Part shown: positions 21,091-33,293 of the stretch, in pieces
Layout of the letters: each line of letters starts with the position of its first letter
Numbering within the stretch: position 1 is the first letter of the stretch
Assembly (NCBI GenBank): GCA_010909165.1
Contig: MU008158.1
Span: forward strand, 2,443,478-2,507,477
Direction of reading: 5' to 3'
Length of the DNA: 64,000 nt
DNA from: Anthoceros angustus
Lineage: Eukaryota > Streptophyta > Anthocerotopsida > Anthocerotales > Anthocerotaceae
The notes under the pieces: generated by a model
What the model saw: only the letters and a program-made list of their open reading frames with translations
Database searches by the model: none
Told to the model about the DNA's origin: nothing
Program-made: the position numbers and the translations under genes

Positions 21091-24000
21091 TCACTGTGGG
21101 CCAGCAGCCAGGATCTCCTCTGTCAGCTTGCTGTCCCCACCCACTTGGTAATCGGCAAACTTCTCAAAGTTTTTCTTAAATAATCCGGCCAGTTTGGTGA
21201 CGGTGTCGGTATAGGCCGCTTTGTCTGCCCACTGCACATGTGAGCACGAGGAAAAGGATGGTTTGATGAGAGTCCGTGATCTCGGAACCCAAATGCCTCG
21301 AGGGGTCAAGGAACCGGGTTGTGAGACTTACCATGGCCTCGGGATGGAGGAGCTCTGAAGGCACTCCCTCCACGGCGTCAGGGATCTGAAGACCGAACAC
21401 TGGTGTTGCAGAGTAGGTGGCTTTGAGGAGAGCTCCGTTGTGGATGGCGTCGATGATCTTGCGAGTGTACGCCAGCTTAATACGCTGACCTACCCCGTAG
21501 CTTCAGATCAACATGCCACATGATCCAGTGTGAGAGTGTGTGTTAATCAGTTGTGATGGCATCAGGATTGAGCCCACAGCAAGACAAGGCTGCCTACCTG
21601 CCTCCTGTCCATCCTGTGTTCACCAGCCACGCTGTCGCACCATGAGTCTGCATCTTCTCTGCCAACATGGCTGCGTATTTTGTTGGATGCAGCATGATGA
21701 ATGCAGCTCCGAAGCACGCAGAAAAGGTGGCCGTTGGCTCTTTGATGCCATCTTCAGTGCCAGCCACCTAGAATGCGAAGGGCAGACTGTGGTAGTCAGG
21801 GTAGCGAGAGCCCAAGATAGATCAAGGTGTTGAGGATGTTGTGACATACCAGAGCAGTGTATCCACTGATGAAATGGTACATGGTCTGGGCCAGGCTAAG
21901 CTTGCTCACTGGTGGCAGGACACCAAATGCATCGCAGGCCAGAAGAATGACATTCTTCGGGTGGGGACCCACACACGGGATCTTTGCATTGGGCACAAAC
22001 TCTATGGGGTAAGCTGCCCTTGTGTTTTCTGGGATGCAAGGCAAACGCAATGTCAGCAACCGAGAGAGCCTGTACTAATGCAACATAAACATATCACACG
22101 TATTTTGTTTCCTGTACCTGTAACTGAGTTGTCTGTGAAGTCAACTTCCCGGAAATGCTCATCGAACACTACGTTCTCTAGAACTGAGAAACCACCCACA
22201 AAAACGTCAAAACCAGAGAATCCGTCAAGGAAAAACTACAGAAGCTGCACGCATACAGTTACAGGGGCCACAAACTGAGTGAGCATTAAGTACCAGTGCC
22301 AAATTTAATAGCATTGAAAATGTCCGGCTCTTTGTCACGAGACAGGTCAATGCACTTGGCATAACATCCTCCTTCAATGTTGGAGACACCCTTGGAACTC
22401 CAGCAATGCTCATCATCGCCAATCAGGTAACGGTTATGGTCCGTTGACAAGGTGGTCTTGCCTGTGCCTGCAAACGAGCACATATAAAAGTTATGTCCGG
22501 TTTCAAAGACGGTGCTGCAAACAGAGTGCAAAGCAAGGACTCGTCCTCTTACCTGACAGGCCAAAGAACAATGCCACATCTCCAGATTTCCCCATGTTAC
22601 AACCAGAGTGAAGGGATAAAATGCCCCTCTTAGGCATCAAGTAGTGCATGACACTGAACAGTCCCTTCTTCATTTCACCAGCGTACAAGGTCCCTAGGAT
22701 CACCATCTCTCTTCTTCTCAGATTCAGATCAATGCTGGTAGATGAGGTCATGTAGTGCGTGTATCGGTTGCAGGGAAACTGTCCAGCATTGTAGATGGTG
22801 AAGTCCGGAGTTCCAAAGTCCTCGAGTTCCTCAGCTGTAGGACGAATACACCTGCCAATAATACACTTGTAACATCACTCTAACCAGAGCCAAAACTATG
22901 AGAGGCCTTGAACCGCGAAACTGGTAAAAAACAGATACAGTGTGACATTACTCACATGTTGTGCATAAACAAGGAATGATAAGCCTTTGCGGACACTATC
23001 CTGACTTTAATGCGGTTTTCAGGATCCCAATTCAGAAACTGGTCATTTACAAACACCTGCATGCAACACAGTGTAATGTCATCAACAGGGCAGGAGAGAT
23101 TGTCATTGTTTCGGATGAGCTCTATCCAGCCTGTATGCACCTTTTCAAGGGACGTGAGGTAGTCCACGGCCCGTTCTCTGTTGATTAGAAAGGTCTCCTC
23201 ATCCATCTCAATGTTGGGAGACCCTCTGCAAAAGAAAGACGCCAGAGTCAAAAATTGACAGTGCCTGAGCTCTAGGGATGTCCCTGATGAGACATCAATC
23301 ACGATAAGGCCACTTACTTTCCCCACCATAAGTCATTCTGGGAGCTCTCTTCAACCACAACTCGCTTATCTTTGGGTGAACGACCAGTCTTCGCTCCGGA
23401 AAGAGTGGCAAGAGCTCCAGTTGCAGTGATGTACGATCCCTTCTCAAACTTGATCGCCTGCTCATAGAGCTCTGCAAAACAAGAGAATTTCAGACGCAAC
23501 AAGGTGGCATGGCAGGCAGATGGTCGCCTTAGTGCGAGCTCACCTCCTGGAGACAGATTGTGGAGCACATGAGTGAACTTCAATGAGCTGTCACTGATGA
23601 CGGCCCTGGACGGTATGAAGGACTCTCGATGCCTGGACTTCTCCGGATCCCCCGTCACAACTTGAGGCCCGATATCCCGAGTCAAGGACGCAAGAGATGC
23701 ACTACAACAAAGCACGGACAAGGGTGAGGCACGAGGTCCAGATATCCGAAGCAGCAGACAAACAAGTCACCACTTGCGCCTGCAGGTTGGCTGCACCTGA
23801 TGGAGTACATCCGCTGCCGCTGCCTGTCCTCGTCCGAGACCCTGGAGGCGCCGCTGGGAGTGGAGGGAGCGGACTTCTTCTTCTGCATGGAATGCAGATG
23901 ATCAAGCGAGCTGGCTCGCACGGTGGGAGTGCTGTCGTCCGTGCACACATCCAGATTGCCATCCTCCGCAGTCCTACCGCGGAACGGGGTGGCGACATCC

Positions 24001-24095
24001 TCCGACGAGACCTCCGCCCTCCTCAGCGTCTCGATCTTGGGCAAGCCGTTGAGCCCGCTGGTGCCGTTGGACTCGAAGATGGCGTCTTGGCCCAT
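21091..24095 (-). CDS. PCK: Phosphoenolpyruvate carboxykinase (ATP)
   Basis: Converts oxaloacetate and ATP to PEP, ADP and CO2 in the cytosol; used in gluconeogenesis from lipid or organic acid reserves. At least ten short-intron exons run from [11 protein letters not shown] (24095) to the ending [11 protein letters not shown]. Visible motifs: [12 protein letters not shown] in the N-terminal lobe, [20 protein letters not shown] with [13 protein letters not shown] (ATP-binding P-loop), LIGDDEHCW (metal site), [35 protein letters not shown], and [17 protein letters not shown]-like adenine-site sequence. An N-terminal extension of about 100 residues rich in Ser, Thr and Pro ([20 protein letters not shown]) resembles the phosphorylated extension of plant PEPCKs. 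The active-site motifs are intact. Divergent from FtsZ1, with about 2.1 kb between. Confidence 0.95.
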
Positions 24096-26207
24096 GGTGC
24101 GCGTCGCGGGAAGCGCCCGCACACACAGCTGCAAATCCCGCCCCGGGGCCCAGATTGAGCGCAATGCCAAGACAAATTGACAAGGCAGCTGCTGGCTGGC
24201 ACCTCAAGGACCCAACAAGCACAATCACAGCCCAGGCGCCACTGCCTGCCCAGGCCCCCCGGTAGCGTTACCTGCAATCCGAGGCTGCTGCCCGTGGCCG
24301 GATCGGCGCCAATTGCGACAGCAAGCTGGCCGGGAGCGTCGACCGGGAAGGCGCGTGGGCCTGTCCGGAGGCTCAGGCCCGATCGTGCGCGCCTTGCTGC
24401 TACAGCGGGTGTGGAGCATCAAAGATGCTGGCTATGGCAGCCCGAATTGGTCCCCCTCTGCCAGCAGGAAGGAGCTTGCTGCCCCGGCCTCGGCGTTTGC
24501 CTTCCGTGCGAGCCCGATCAGGCACGGCTGCCAAATTGGGCGTTGGGCCTTGCGCGCGGGTCGGGATCCAATGTGAACACGTCATGCCGGACGTTCCCCG
24601 AGGACAACGGGGTCGAATAAAATCCCCCTACTGTTGTCTACCCGCTGTACCGTCCTTTGGGCAGCCGGGCAGCTGATTTGGCGCGCTGCCGTTGCCGCAT
24701 TCGCTGGCCCGCTGACGCGGCAGCGCATGGCGCTACCCTAATATCCGGATACCAAATACCACCTAAAGAATATCTTTTTTCTCGACTCGGTAGGTAGGTA
24801 TGGATAAGCACCATCCAATTAGCTTAAAACGAACAACATAGGTGTCTCTTATACATATGCGAGGTAGTCACACCCTAGGGAGAGTTAGGGCACACACAGA
24901 GCTAAAGGGCCTGTAGGCGCTTCTAACTCCTTTGTTTGCGATTCCCTTGCTCTGGTTGCGAAGCGCGACGTCGGAGACGCCGTGAGTGTGCATGGTCGCG
25001 TCCTGACTGTTTTCGGTCCTTGGTGCTCCTAGGGTTCTCGAAGCGGGTTCTATCGCTGAGAACTCTGCGTGTGTGGTTGTGGAAGCTATTAATTTCACGC
25101 TTACTGACGGTCGAGCGTGGAACTGCTTCGGTGTTCTTCTGCTCAACAACATCTTTAAGCAATAGTGACATAGACTCTGTGTGTCATCCTGGTCACGGTG
25201 TCTTCCGCTTGGCCGACGATATGCATTTCTGATATCTTGGTAGGGGTGCCATGCAGCTCCGACTAGGTTCGGACTCGAACTATGGTTTCACTCCTGGACG
25301 GCTGTCCTCACTTCTGTTCGGGTGTTTTGCGGTGTCTGCGTTCTTTCTTGTCCTGAGTTCCCGCAGTTGCATTTCATGTTGTGGAAGTCGAAGGAGGTAG
25401 TGTTGTCACAGTGCGGTGATGAAAAGCTTAACTCACGAGGAGTCTATACATTCTGCAGACTCTATATGACGCAACTTAGTTAACGCTTGGCTTCTGAGCA
25501 CTGTTGTCCGGGACTCAACTATGTCTCTTGTCGTGCTGGGCTTTTTTCGATATGCTCGGCCCCCGCGTTGCCGTCTTTTTTCGATATGCTCGTCCCCCGC
25601 GTTGCCGTCAGTTAGGTTTAGGTCAAGGTTCCATAGCCCCTGTGCTCAACGTTTCAGGTCATCAGCACATTCCTGTTAAGCACTAGCTTCCTCAACCTAC
25701 CTCAAACTTGCTGCTGTCAAATTACAAATCGGCTTCCTGCCGAACTGGCTCCCTCGAAGACGGTCAAGTCTTCATATGACCTGACCGTTCCTTGCACGGA
25801 TGAGTTGCAAATTCCCCTGCTCAGCAGCGCTGCTCCCTGAGACCAATCCCAGGAATCGGCAAATCATGCAATCAGCTCAGCAAGCTCAGAGGAGAATATC
25901 CATTGGACCAGTCTCCAGAGTCCCCGCGAATTTCAACGGTAGATATTGCGCCCTGGTAATATCCCAAATTCTGAGCCCATCACACACAAATCTTAAAATG
26001 CACATTGTTAACAGGTTAACAGCTAACATAAACTAGATAAGTATCGAACTACCGTGGGGGAAAGAAGCAATAGCGCCCTCGAGTAACGCTGCAAAATTCA
26101 AACAAGCGTAGAGGAGCGACAACATACATATCTAGGTCCTCCCCCGTTCCTGGTTTGAGGGACATTCTGTTTTCTCCTCCTCGTCCCCCTCCCCGCCGGT
26201 AGGCGCC
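24096..26207. other. Intergenic between divergent PEPCK and FtsZ1 genes
   Basis: About 2.1 kb with no supported gene. The PEPCK leader and promoter lie at the low end (GC-rich to about 24.7 kb), the FtsZ1 leader at the high end. A 34-bp direct duplication at 25542-25609 is the only clear repeat. Confidence 0.6.
25542..25609. repeat. 34-bp direct duplication
   Basis: Two adjacent 34-bp copies containing TTTTTTCGATATGCTCG and CCCCCGCGTTGCCGTC, differing at one position. Confidence 0.9.
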
Positions 26208-28657
26208 ATGTACTCAGCCTCGGCCTTGCGCTTTCACTCCGGTTGCTTGGTATCTTGCTGTGCCCTCGCAGTCCAGCTCCAGCTGCCCCTCCGCTGCCGC
26301 CTTCCCCGCCTCCTCCGCCTCCCTCGATTTTTCCCGCCGCTTCCGCATTCGCCATTCCTGTGCTGCTGCGGGTGATATCTTTGTAGGAAATCCTCTTCCT
26401 TGCCATTTCCGGCCTCTTGAGCTGACGCGTCGGCCGGCTGGCCATGGCCGTGCCAACCAGACCATTGTGGCTGTTATGCCTGGATTGGAGAATCTCACTC
26501 CCCCCATGGATCTTGCGCGCATCAAGGTAATTGGAGTGGGTGGTGGCGGCAACAACGCCATCAACCGTATGATAGGCAGTGGCCTGCAGGTTCGTTCCGC
26601 CTCCCGTTCCATGTGAAGGCACGTCCCTTGTCTTGGCTGTTCTAGGAAAGGAAAGATCTCCGCATTCGCCTCCGTCATTTCCGCCAAGAAGACCTCTAGA
26701 GAATTTGTTAGCATTGGACGTAGCTCCTTGTCATTTTTTCCACGCAATGGCCGTGTGATGAGGTGCAAACCAGCATGCCTTCCTTCTGAAAGATGTGCAC
26801 TTGGACCATCCCCCATCCCCCCCCTCTTCTTCGTTTTGCAGGGTGTAGAGTTTTGGGCCATAAATACAGACTCGCAGGCTTTGTTGCAGTCAGCTGCCAC
26901 ACATCGTGTGCAGATTGGAGACCAACTGACAAGAGGACTCGGTAAGACTATGCTGCGGCGTCTGCACTAAGCTGTGTTTGGGTCCTATTTTGTCCAAGAA
27001 CTACTTCCTGCCATGCACCTCCAGATAGTACTGGTGAACGACAGTTGCTAACATCTGATTCTGAACGACAATGTCCAACCTCTCGTCTGCAGGCACAGGG
27101 GGCAATCCGGAGCTTGGTGAACGGGCTGCTGAGGAGTCCAAGGAAGCAATACAAGAAGCTGTTGCAAATTCAGATCTTGTCTTCATTACTGCTGGGATGG
27201 GAGGTGGCACTGGGTCTGGTGCAGCACCTGTTGTAGCACGGCTCTCCAAAGAGGTCGGACATCTGACCGTCGGAGTTGTCACTTATCCTTTCACATTTGA
27301 AGGCCGGCGACGGGCTCAGCAGGTTATCCCATTTTCTCATGGCTTTAGCTGCGTTCCGTTGCTACTTATTTATGATCTGTTCAGCTTGTCTGCATGCCTG
27401 GTTTTGTAGATGGAGCTACTTGTTCCACGTAGCTATGCCTATCAGCTATGGCCATTTGCTATGTATATACTATCTCCTCTAGTTGTCTGCGTTGCATGTG
27501 TGGTAAATGGCTATCTGACCACTCATGAACCCTGTCTGCTTGCCACTGCTTGCTACGGAAACCATACAGTGGCTGATGTGAGTTCTATTTTGTAATGCTT
27601 CAGGCGCTTGAAGCCATTGAGCAGCTTCGCAAGTCCGTGGACACTCTCATCGTCATTCCAAATGATAGACTTCTAGATGTGGTGCAGGAGCAAACACCTT
27701 TGCAGGAAGCATTTCTCCTGGCAGACGATGTTTTGCGACAGGGAGTCCAAGGAATATCGGATATCATTACTGTAAGCAACGTGTAACTAGTATTTTATTT
27801 TACCTTGCAGGTAGTCCTGGTCAGGCTTAGATGCACATAACATATCCTCAATTCATGTAAGAGAAGATGAAGGAGTTTTACGTACAAGTGTTGTGTGGTG
27901 AGGATTGGGTCCACTGAAATCTGACATCCTCAACAGGTCTACCCTTTTTCCCCTAGATGATATACCTCCTGCAGCATGCACCATTAATGTCGTTGAACCT
28001 TCTTTGTGGCAGATTCCAGGACTCGTCAATGTCGACTTTGCGGATGTGAAAGCTGTCATGAGCAACTCTGGAACAGCCATGCTTGGAGTCGGGACATCCA
28101 CAGGGAAGAATCGTGCAGAGGAAGCAGCTCAGCAGGCAACTTCGGCCCCTCTGATTGAGAGGTCCATTGAGCGGGCCACTGGCATTGTATACAACATAAC
28201 TGGAGGAAAGGATCTCACATTGCAAGAAGTGAACAGAGTATCCCAGGTGGTGTCGTGTATTGGAATTCAAGTCTCATTCTCGTCCTTTGAGCAAGTTATT
28301 GCAACTCCTCTTGGACTTCGATGCATGAAATACGGTCTTGCAGCAAGACACTAATGTATGTGCTGGCATGTGTGCTTGGTTGGGGCTTTCATTTGAACTT
28401 ATCAGGTTGTGACGAGTTTAGCAGATCCTGCAGCCAACATCATCTTCGGCGCGGTAGTAGATGAGAGGTACACTGGATCAGTGAACGTAACCATCATTGC
28501 CACTGGATTTTCTCAAACCTTCCAGAAGACGCTAGTTGAAGCTAAGCCCGCTCGGCAGCAAGAGAGTACGGAATCAAGATCAGAATTACCATGGAAGCGA
28601 AGTGCCCCTGTGACCTCGAGATTCCCTCCAGGTCTTGGCGGTAAAGGGTATCTTTGA
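26208..28657 (+). CDS. FtsZ1: Plastid division protein FtsZ1 (start codon off-frame)
   Basis: Tubulin-like GTPase that forms the stromal Z ring in plastid division. Exons at about 26209-26589, 26842-26941, 27093-27322, 27604-27771, 28013-28246 and 28406-28657 keep frame for 454 codons. Motifs: [27 protein letters not shown], the GTP signature [57 protein letters not shown] and [11 protein letters not shown]. The [10 protein letters not shown] and TGGNP versions place it in the FtsZ1 and not the FtsZ2 clade; no FtsZ2-type C-terminal core peptide is seen. The Ser-rich N-terminal region resembles a transit peptide but the frame has no ATG before 26476: the good candidate ATG at 26208 is one base out of frame and a TAG precedes at 26200. 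This suggests a one-base error or mutation, or a non-AUG start. Confidence 0.9.
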
Positions 28658-29349
28658 CCGATTCCCCCATTCTTTGGAGTTGGACTCTGCATTTTCTGCT
28701 AGCTTGGAATCAGCTAGAGTTCTCTGAACTCTCCGCGGCTATTAGTCCTGGCAGAAACATCAGCCCGGGTGCCAGGAGTAATGTGGTTGTCTGGTACTCT
28801 GGATACCGTGTGCTACATGTATTCTATCTATGTACTGCCGACGTTCCTCGAGCATCCTCGTCGGAATGTCCACTAATACCACCAAAGCATGGTGGGACGA
28901 GGATCGATTCCGACTTTCCAACGGGAAGGCTTTTATCTCCAGATGTCTCTCTATGAGGAACTGCCCGGCAGGAAGTTTGTGATTTATTTGGTTACATACA
29001 TCCAAGGAATTTAGGTACTGTATTATTTATGTAGGTACATACAGTGTACATACTGTAAGTCATAAGTGCACCTGAGCAGTCAAAATGTGCATGCCACATG
29101 TACAGGGTCACGGCGTATCGTGCAAAGTCATGAAAAGTATGTTTGAGATACGTACACATAAAACGGTCCACCGCCTGCCACCTCACTTGAATGTTAAGGA
29201 GAACTGAGCAGCGGTCACCGGTGTGGCCGCATGTCTAAAGCTGCCCAATGCGGGACATTCACGTGATGGCGTTGCTCTAGTCGCTGTTTCAAGGGACGTC
29301 ATAGCGGCTGCGATTCGGAGGATTAGGGCTGTGTCTCGAAACCAGGAAG
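28658..29349. other. Intergenic between FtsZ1 and the SWIB gene
   Basis: FtsZ1 3' UTR and the SWIB gene promoter. No gene seen. Confidence 0.6.
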
Positions 29350-31270
29350 ATGGTCTCGGATGCAGAGCTTGCACAACGTCTCACGGCCATCCTCCAGAGC
29401 GCTGATCTTTCTACCACTACCACCACCACCATCCGACAGCGGCTAGAGTCTGAACTGGCCGTAGATCTTTCCACCAAAAAAGCTTTCGTGCGCCAGCACA
29501 TTGACGCCTACCTGCAACAGCAGCAGCACCAGCAGCACCAGCAGAGCGAAGCAGAGGCTGCTGACGGCTCTGACGGACAGGACGGGTGTGACGAGGAGGC
29601 AGACGTAGATGCTGATGCTGATGCAGAGGAAGACGAAGACGAAGACGCAGAGGACCAGGTAGGACGAGGCGAGCAAGTTGAGGGGGCTGCTCAGGAAGAT
29701 GAGAAACCCACTAGAACCTCCAGGCGATCAATCCAATCAGAGCCTGACTCCAAGCGGTTGAAAGCGAAGATTGACAGGGCCATAAAGAAAAGGTGTGAGC
29801 CCTTATCTGGTGACAGTCTGTCCAAAACACAACTGTTCGTCATGGTAGACGTTTGACAGTCGAGAAGAGTTGCCAAGCTTCTGCAGCCTGACCATGCGCA
29901 TTCTTCACTGTCTTCTGTGCCAGTTGAGTTTTAGGGCATCTCCCGACCACCCTCCCTTGTGTCCGAATAGATTTTCAGAGGTGTAAGCAATTAAGAACTG
30001 TTTGATGGAGGTGGCTTGTTAAGATGATGAATGTGCAGCCTCCTTCAAGTCAACACCCAGTACTCTTTCCCTTCTCCTTTCACGTTGTTCGGGCACGTTG
30101 CGGCTGCTAGAAACCACCTGCTGTCTTATGTTGTTTCCCATGTAATTCAAGCTTCTTGTTTCTTCTCTTTGGTTGATGGCAACGTGTTCGGCGATGACAG
30201 CTTGCCTAAGGAGAAGAAGAAACGAGCAGGAGGTGCTGGTGGGCTGAACAAGGTGTGTGGCCTCTCTCCAGAGCTTCAAGTTATTATTGGAGAACCAGCT
30301 CTGCCAAGAACCCAGGTAATTTCACCAGCGGAAATATTGGCTTTAATGGTGCTTGCCAGGGGTTTGAGATTCGTTGAAGTGCCACCGTATTGGATTCTTG
30401 GAACGTAAGATGGTAGCCCCTGTCAGAGAATGGTTGCAGTTCGGAATTTTGTGAGATTCCCAAGCTGTTAGTGATTGCCATTTTAGGTGGTGAAGAACCT
30501 CTGGGTCTACATCAGGGAGAACAAATTGCAAGATCCAGAAAACAAGCAGAAGATCATATGCAATGAAGCTTTGCGGGGGCTGTTTGGAACCGACTCTACT
30601 GACATGTTCAAGATGAACAAACTTTTGTCAAAGCACATATGGCCTCTGGATACTAGTAAATCTGGAGGTTTGTTTGCCCAGCCTAACTTTGTGTCTTACG
30701 GAAGTCCGACGTGTTTTCGGGCAGGAGATGGTATATTTATCTTTGTTGACCTGACATGGCTTCTGCAGAGGGAGATGCGCAACCAAAGCCGAAGAAAATA
30801 AAGAAGGAGCAGTCAAGTGGAAAGGGCAAGAGTGGATTTCTTTCACCTCGCCCGATATCTGAAAAGCTGTCCAATTTTTTGGGCACTGGTGAGACCGAGG
30901 TTCCACGCGCAGATGTGGTGAGAAGGATATGGGATTACATAAAGCACAATGGACTCCAGGTTTGTGTGACAAGCGGACAATTGTCTATGCTTATGCGTTT
31001 GTTTTTCTCTTTTCAAAAGTCATTTGTTCTGGTTTCTTACCATGTTGACATACAATAGGTACATTCCTGACCTTGTGACTGTCACAGTCGAGTGTCCTTT
31101 GTTGCTGTCTTGTATGAAAGTTATCTAATTCTGCAGCTCTCTTCTTGCAGGACCCAGCAGATAAAAGGAACATTTTGTGTGATGAAAAGCTTGAAGAGCT
31201 CTTTGGGTGTAAGACTTTTGTTGGGTTTGAAATGACCAAGCTTTTGCAAGAGCACTTTATAAAGGCGTGA
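29350..31270 (+). CDS. DEK_C and tandem SWIB/MDM2 domain protein (UAF30-like)
   Basis: Nuclear protein family related to yeast UAF30 and SWI/SNF-associated SWIB proteins. Exons 29350-29792, 30201-30315, 30487-30667, 30769-30959 and 31151-31270 total 1050 nt, giving 349 residues. Residues 1-55 form a DEK_C-type helical domain (AQRLTAILQSADL, IRQRLESELAVDL). An acidic low-complexity stretch of Gln/His then Asp/Glu follows, then a basic segment (RLKAKIDRAIKKR). SWIB domain 1 has LSPELQVIIGEP, VVKNLWVYIRENKLQDP and LLSKHIWPLD; SWIB domain 2 has ISEKLSNFLG, VVRRIWDYIKHNGLQDP and MTKLLQEHF. Both repeats are complete. Such proteins are proposed to act in chromatin or Pol I regulation; the exact role is inferred. 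Confidence 0.9.
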
Positions 31271-32181
31271 CGTTGTGTTGATGACTGTCCTAACTCTCGC
31301 TGGTGGCAACGGGTCACGTAGAAGATTGGGCACGAAATTGGCTTCACCACCCGCGGGATCTTTAAGCGTGATTCCAAAAGATGGCCATCCAACTGACCTC
31401 TCCCCTTTCGTCGAGATAAGGTCCATTCAGAGATCCTCGATCAGGGCAGATATCTGGCCTTGTAAGTTTAGGAGCGGTACCAGTTTCTACCCCGATTGCC
31501 GGCGACGGGAATTAGGAAGATGACATGTCCTACCCGTAAGAAGGATGACTCGGTTGTCCAACCACAACCGATCACCTCTTGGGACAAAACCGTAAGACTT
31601 GCGTGCCGCCGCGCACGGAAAACGTCGTACCTGTCTATAATCCGATGTTTAACCGCTAAGTGTAGGATCTTGTATGCCTGCAATCAAGGTACGTATAAGA
31701 TCCTTGTAAGTACAAAGTGAACCAGTGAAACCTTCCATTAGCTTTCCATTATAGCTTTTCATTAGCTTTCCATAATTTTCTACTGTAGATCTATAATATA
31801 TATAGATTGGATTAGTTTTATATGAGCTTTTCATTATAGGCTCCTCATTAACTAAGTTATCACCATATCAAACTTTCATTGTAGGCCTATAATGTAGGCT
31901 AGATTGCTTCACAAAGCTTCTTCAGAAAATCTGCAATGGGAAATTACATGCTAAATTGATTTTGGGGAAGATCTTATGCCAAATTAAGTTTAAAGAAGCT
32001 TGCTGATAGAAGCAAATACATTTTAGAGAAACCAAGTTCAATCGATATTTTTTCCATAGAATCTATAAGTACATCAAATATATGAAGTTCATGAACCATC
32101 CTAAACTATGCTTATGACTCTAGATTAATTGGTTTGAATTGCGAAATGGGTCCAGTTTGAAGTCCAAATTTGTACGTTAAT
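31271..32181. other. Transition to AT-rich island
   Basis: SWIB gene 3' flank, then a sharp fall in GC content from about 31.7 kb. Short imperfect repeats of TTTCCATTAGC/TTTTCATTA lie at 31720-31860. No gene. Confidence 0.55.
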
Positions 32182-32401
32182 TTGTTCTTAAGTTTGTACA
32201 GGTAAATTGTTCTAAAGTTCTTGGTTGAACATTTATAGGAACGTCATTATTAAGCATTTTGCACCTAGATTGGTACTTAGATGAGGTGTTATTGTTCTTA
32301 AGTTTGTACTGGTAAATTGTTCTAAAGTTCTTGGTTGAACATTTATAGGAACGTCATTGTTAAGCATTTTGCTCTTAGATTGGTACTTAGATGAGATGTC
32401 A
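32182..32401 (-). repeat. 110-bp tandem duplication carrying dispersed repeat copies 3 and 4
   Basis: Two 110-bp units, each starting TTGTTCTTAAGTTTGTAC and containing the reverse complement of the dispersed repeat (AAGCATTTTGC, GGTACTTAGATGAG). The second is followed by CTAGTAGCTTAGGCACCC, matching the flank of copy 2 at about 8628. Confidence 0.8.
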
Positions 32402-32708
32402 TCGTTGCTAGTAGCTTAGGCACCCAATGGTGCAAGTTGTCGAGTACCAAGTTCCATGATGGAAATGTCATCCTTAATGGACTCGGTATCATAGATTTTT
32501 CTTCTTACACAAAGGAAGAACATTCCCTTTTCTTTTTCAATAGAAAATTTGATTTAAAAATATTTGAAATTAAAATATTAAATTATAAATTAATTAAATA
32601 TTAGATTAGAAGAAAGATAATTATTTTAATTGAAAATTAATTTAGTAGAAAATTTACCTTAGACACATTATAAGTTTAAAAAGAATCAAAATTGAAAAGT
32701 AATTAAAA

Positions 32709-33175
32709 ACAAATTATAAGTTGTTCAAATTATCTAACATATCTAGCTATCTAAAATAGATTAGAAGTTGTTAAAATTAACTAAGATATTTAGCTATCTA
32801 GTATAGATTAGAAGTTGTTAAAATTAACTAAGATATTTAGCTATCTAGTATAGATTAGAAGTTGTTAAAATTAACTAAGATATTTAGCTATCTAGTATAG
32901 ATTAGAAGTTGTTAAAATTAACTAAGATATTTAGCTATCTAGTATAGATTAGAAGTTGTTAAAATTAACTAAGATATTTAGCTATCTAGTATAGATTAGA
33001 AGTTGTTAAAATTAACTAAGATATTTAGCTAGTATAGATTAGAAGTTGTTAAAATTAACTAAGATATTTAGCTATCTAGTATAGATTAGAAGTTGTTAAA
33101 ATTAACTAAGATATTTAGCTATCTAGTATAGATTAGAAGTTGTTAAAATTATCTAAGATATCTAGCTATATAGTA
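32709..33175. repeat. 47-bp AT-rich minisatellite, nine copies plus one decayed
   Basis: Units begin TAGATTAGAAGTTGTTAAAA at 32757, 32804, 32851, 32898, 32945, 32992, 33035, 33082 and 33129. The unit at 32992 is 43 bp, lacking 4 bp. A diverged unit precedes at 32709 and the last unit is diverged at its end. The core copies are almost identical, so expansion or homogenisation is recent. The array ends at the TATA box of the GDSL gene. Confidence 0.95.
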
Positions 33176-33182
33176 TAAATAA
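33174..33182 (+). promoter_or_regulatory. Candidate TATA box of the GDSL gene
   Basis: TATAAATAA lies 120 bases upstream of the first ATG and 156 bases upstream of the preferred one. It sits at the boundary of the 47-bp minisatellite, so the proximal promoter is made of the array. Confidence 0.5.
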
Positions 33183-33293
33183 ATAGAGGGACAGAAACTA
33201 AACTTTTGTAGTCTACTTCGTTTGTAATGTATTGAGTGGGTATTAAATGGTGGTAGACCATAATTTTCTATAGCTTGTTACTTGCTAATCATC

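Noticed and set aside
24096-24676. Frames on both strands upstream of PEPCK
   Set aside because: GC-rich leader or promoter of PEPCK; the translations have no family resemblance.
32709-33175. CRISPR-like regularly spaced repeat
   Set aside because: The 47-bp units are contiguous head-to-tail with no unique spacers, and the genome is a plant; this is a minisatellite.
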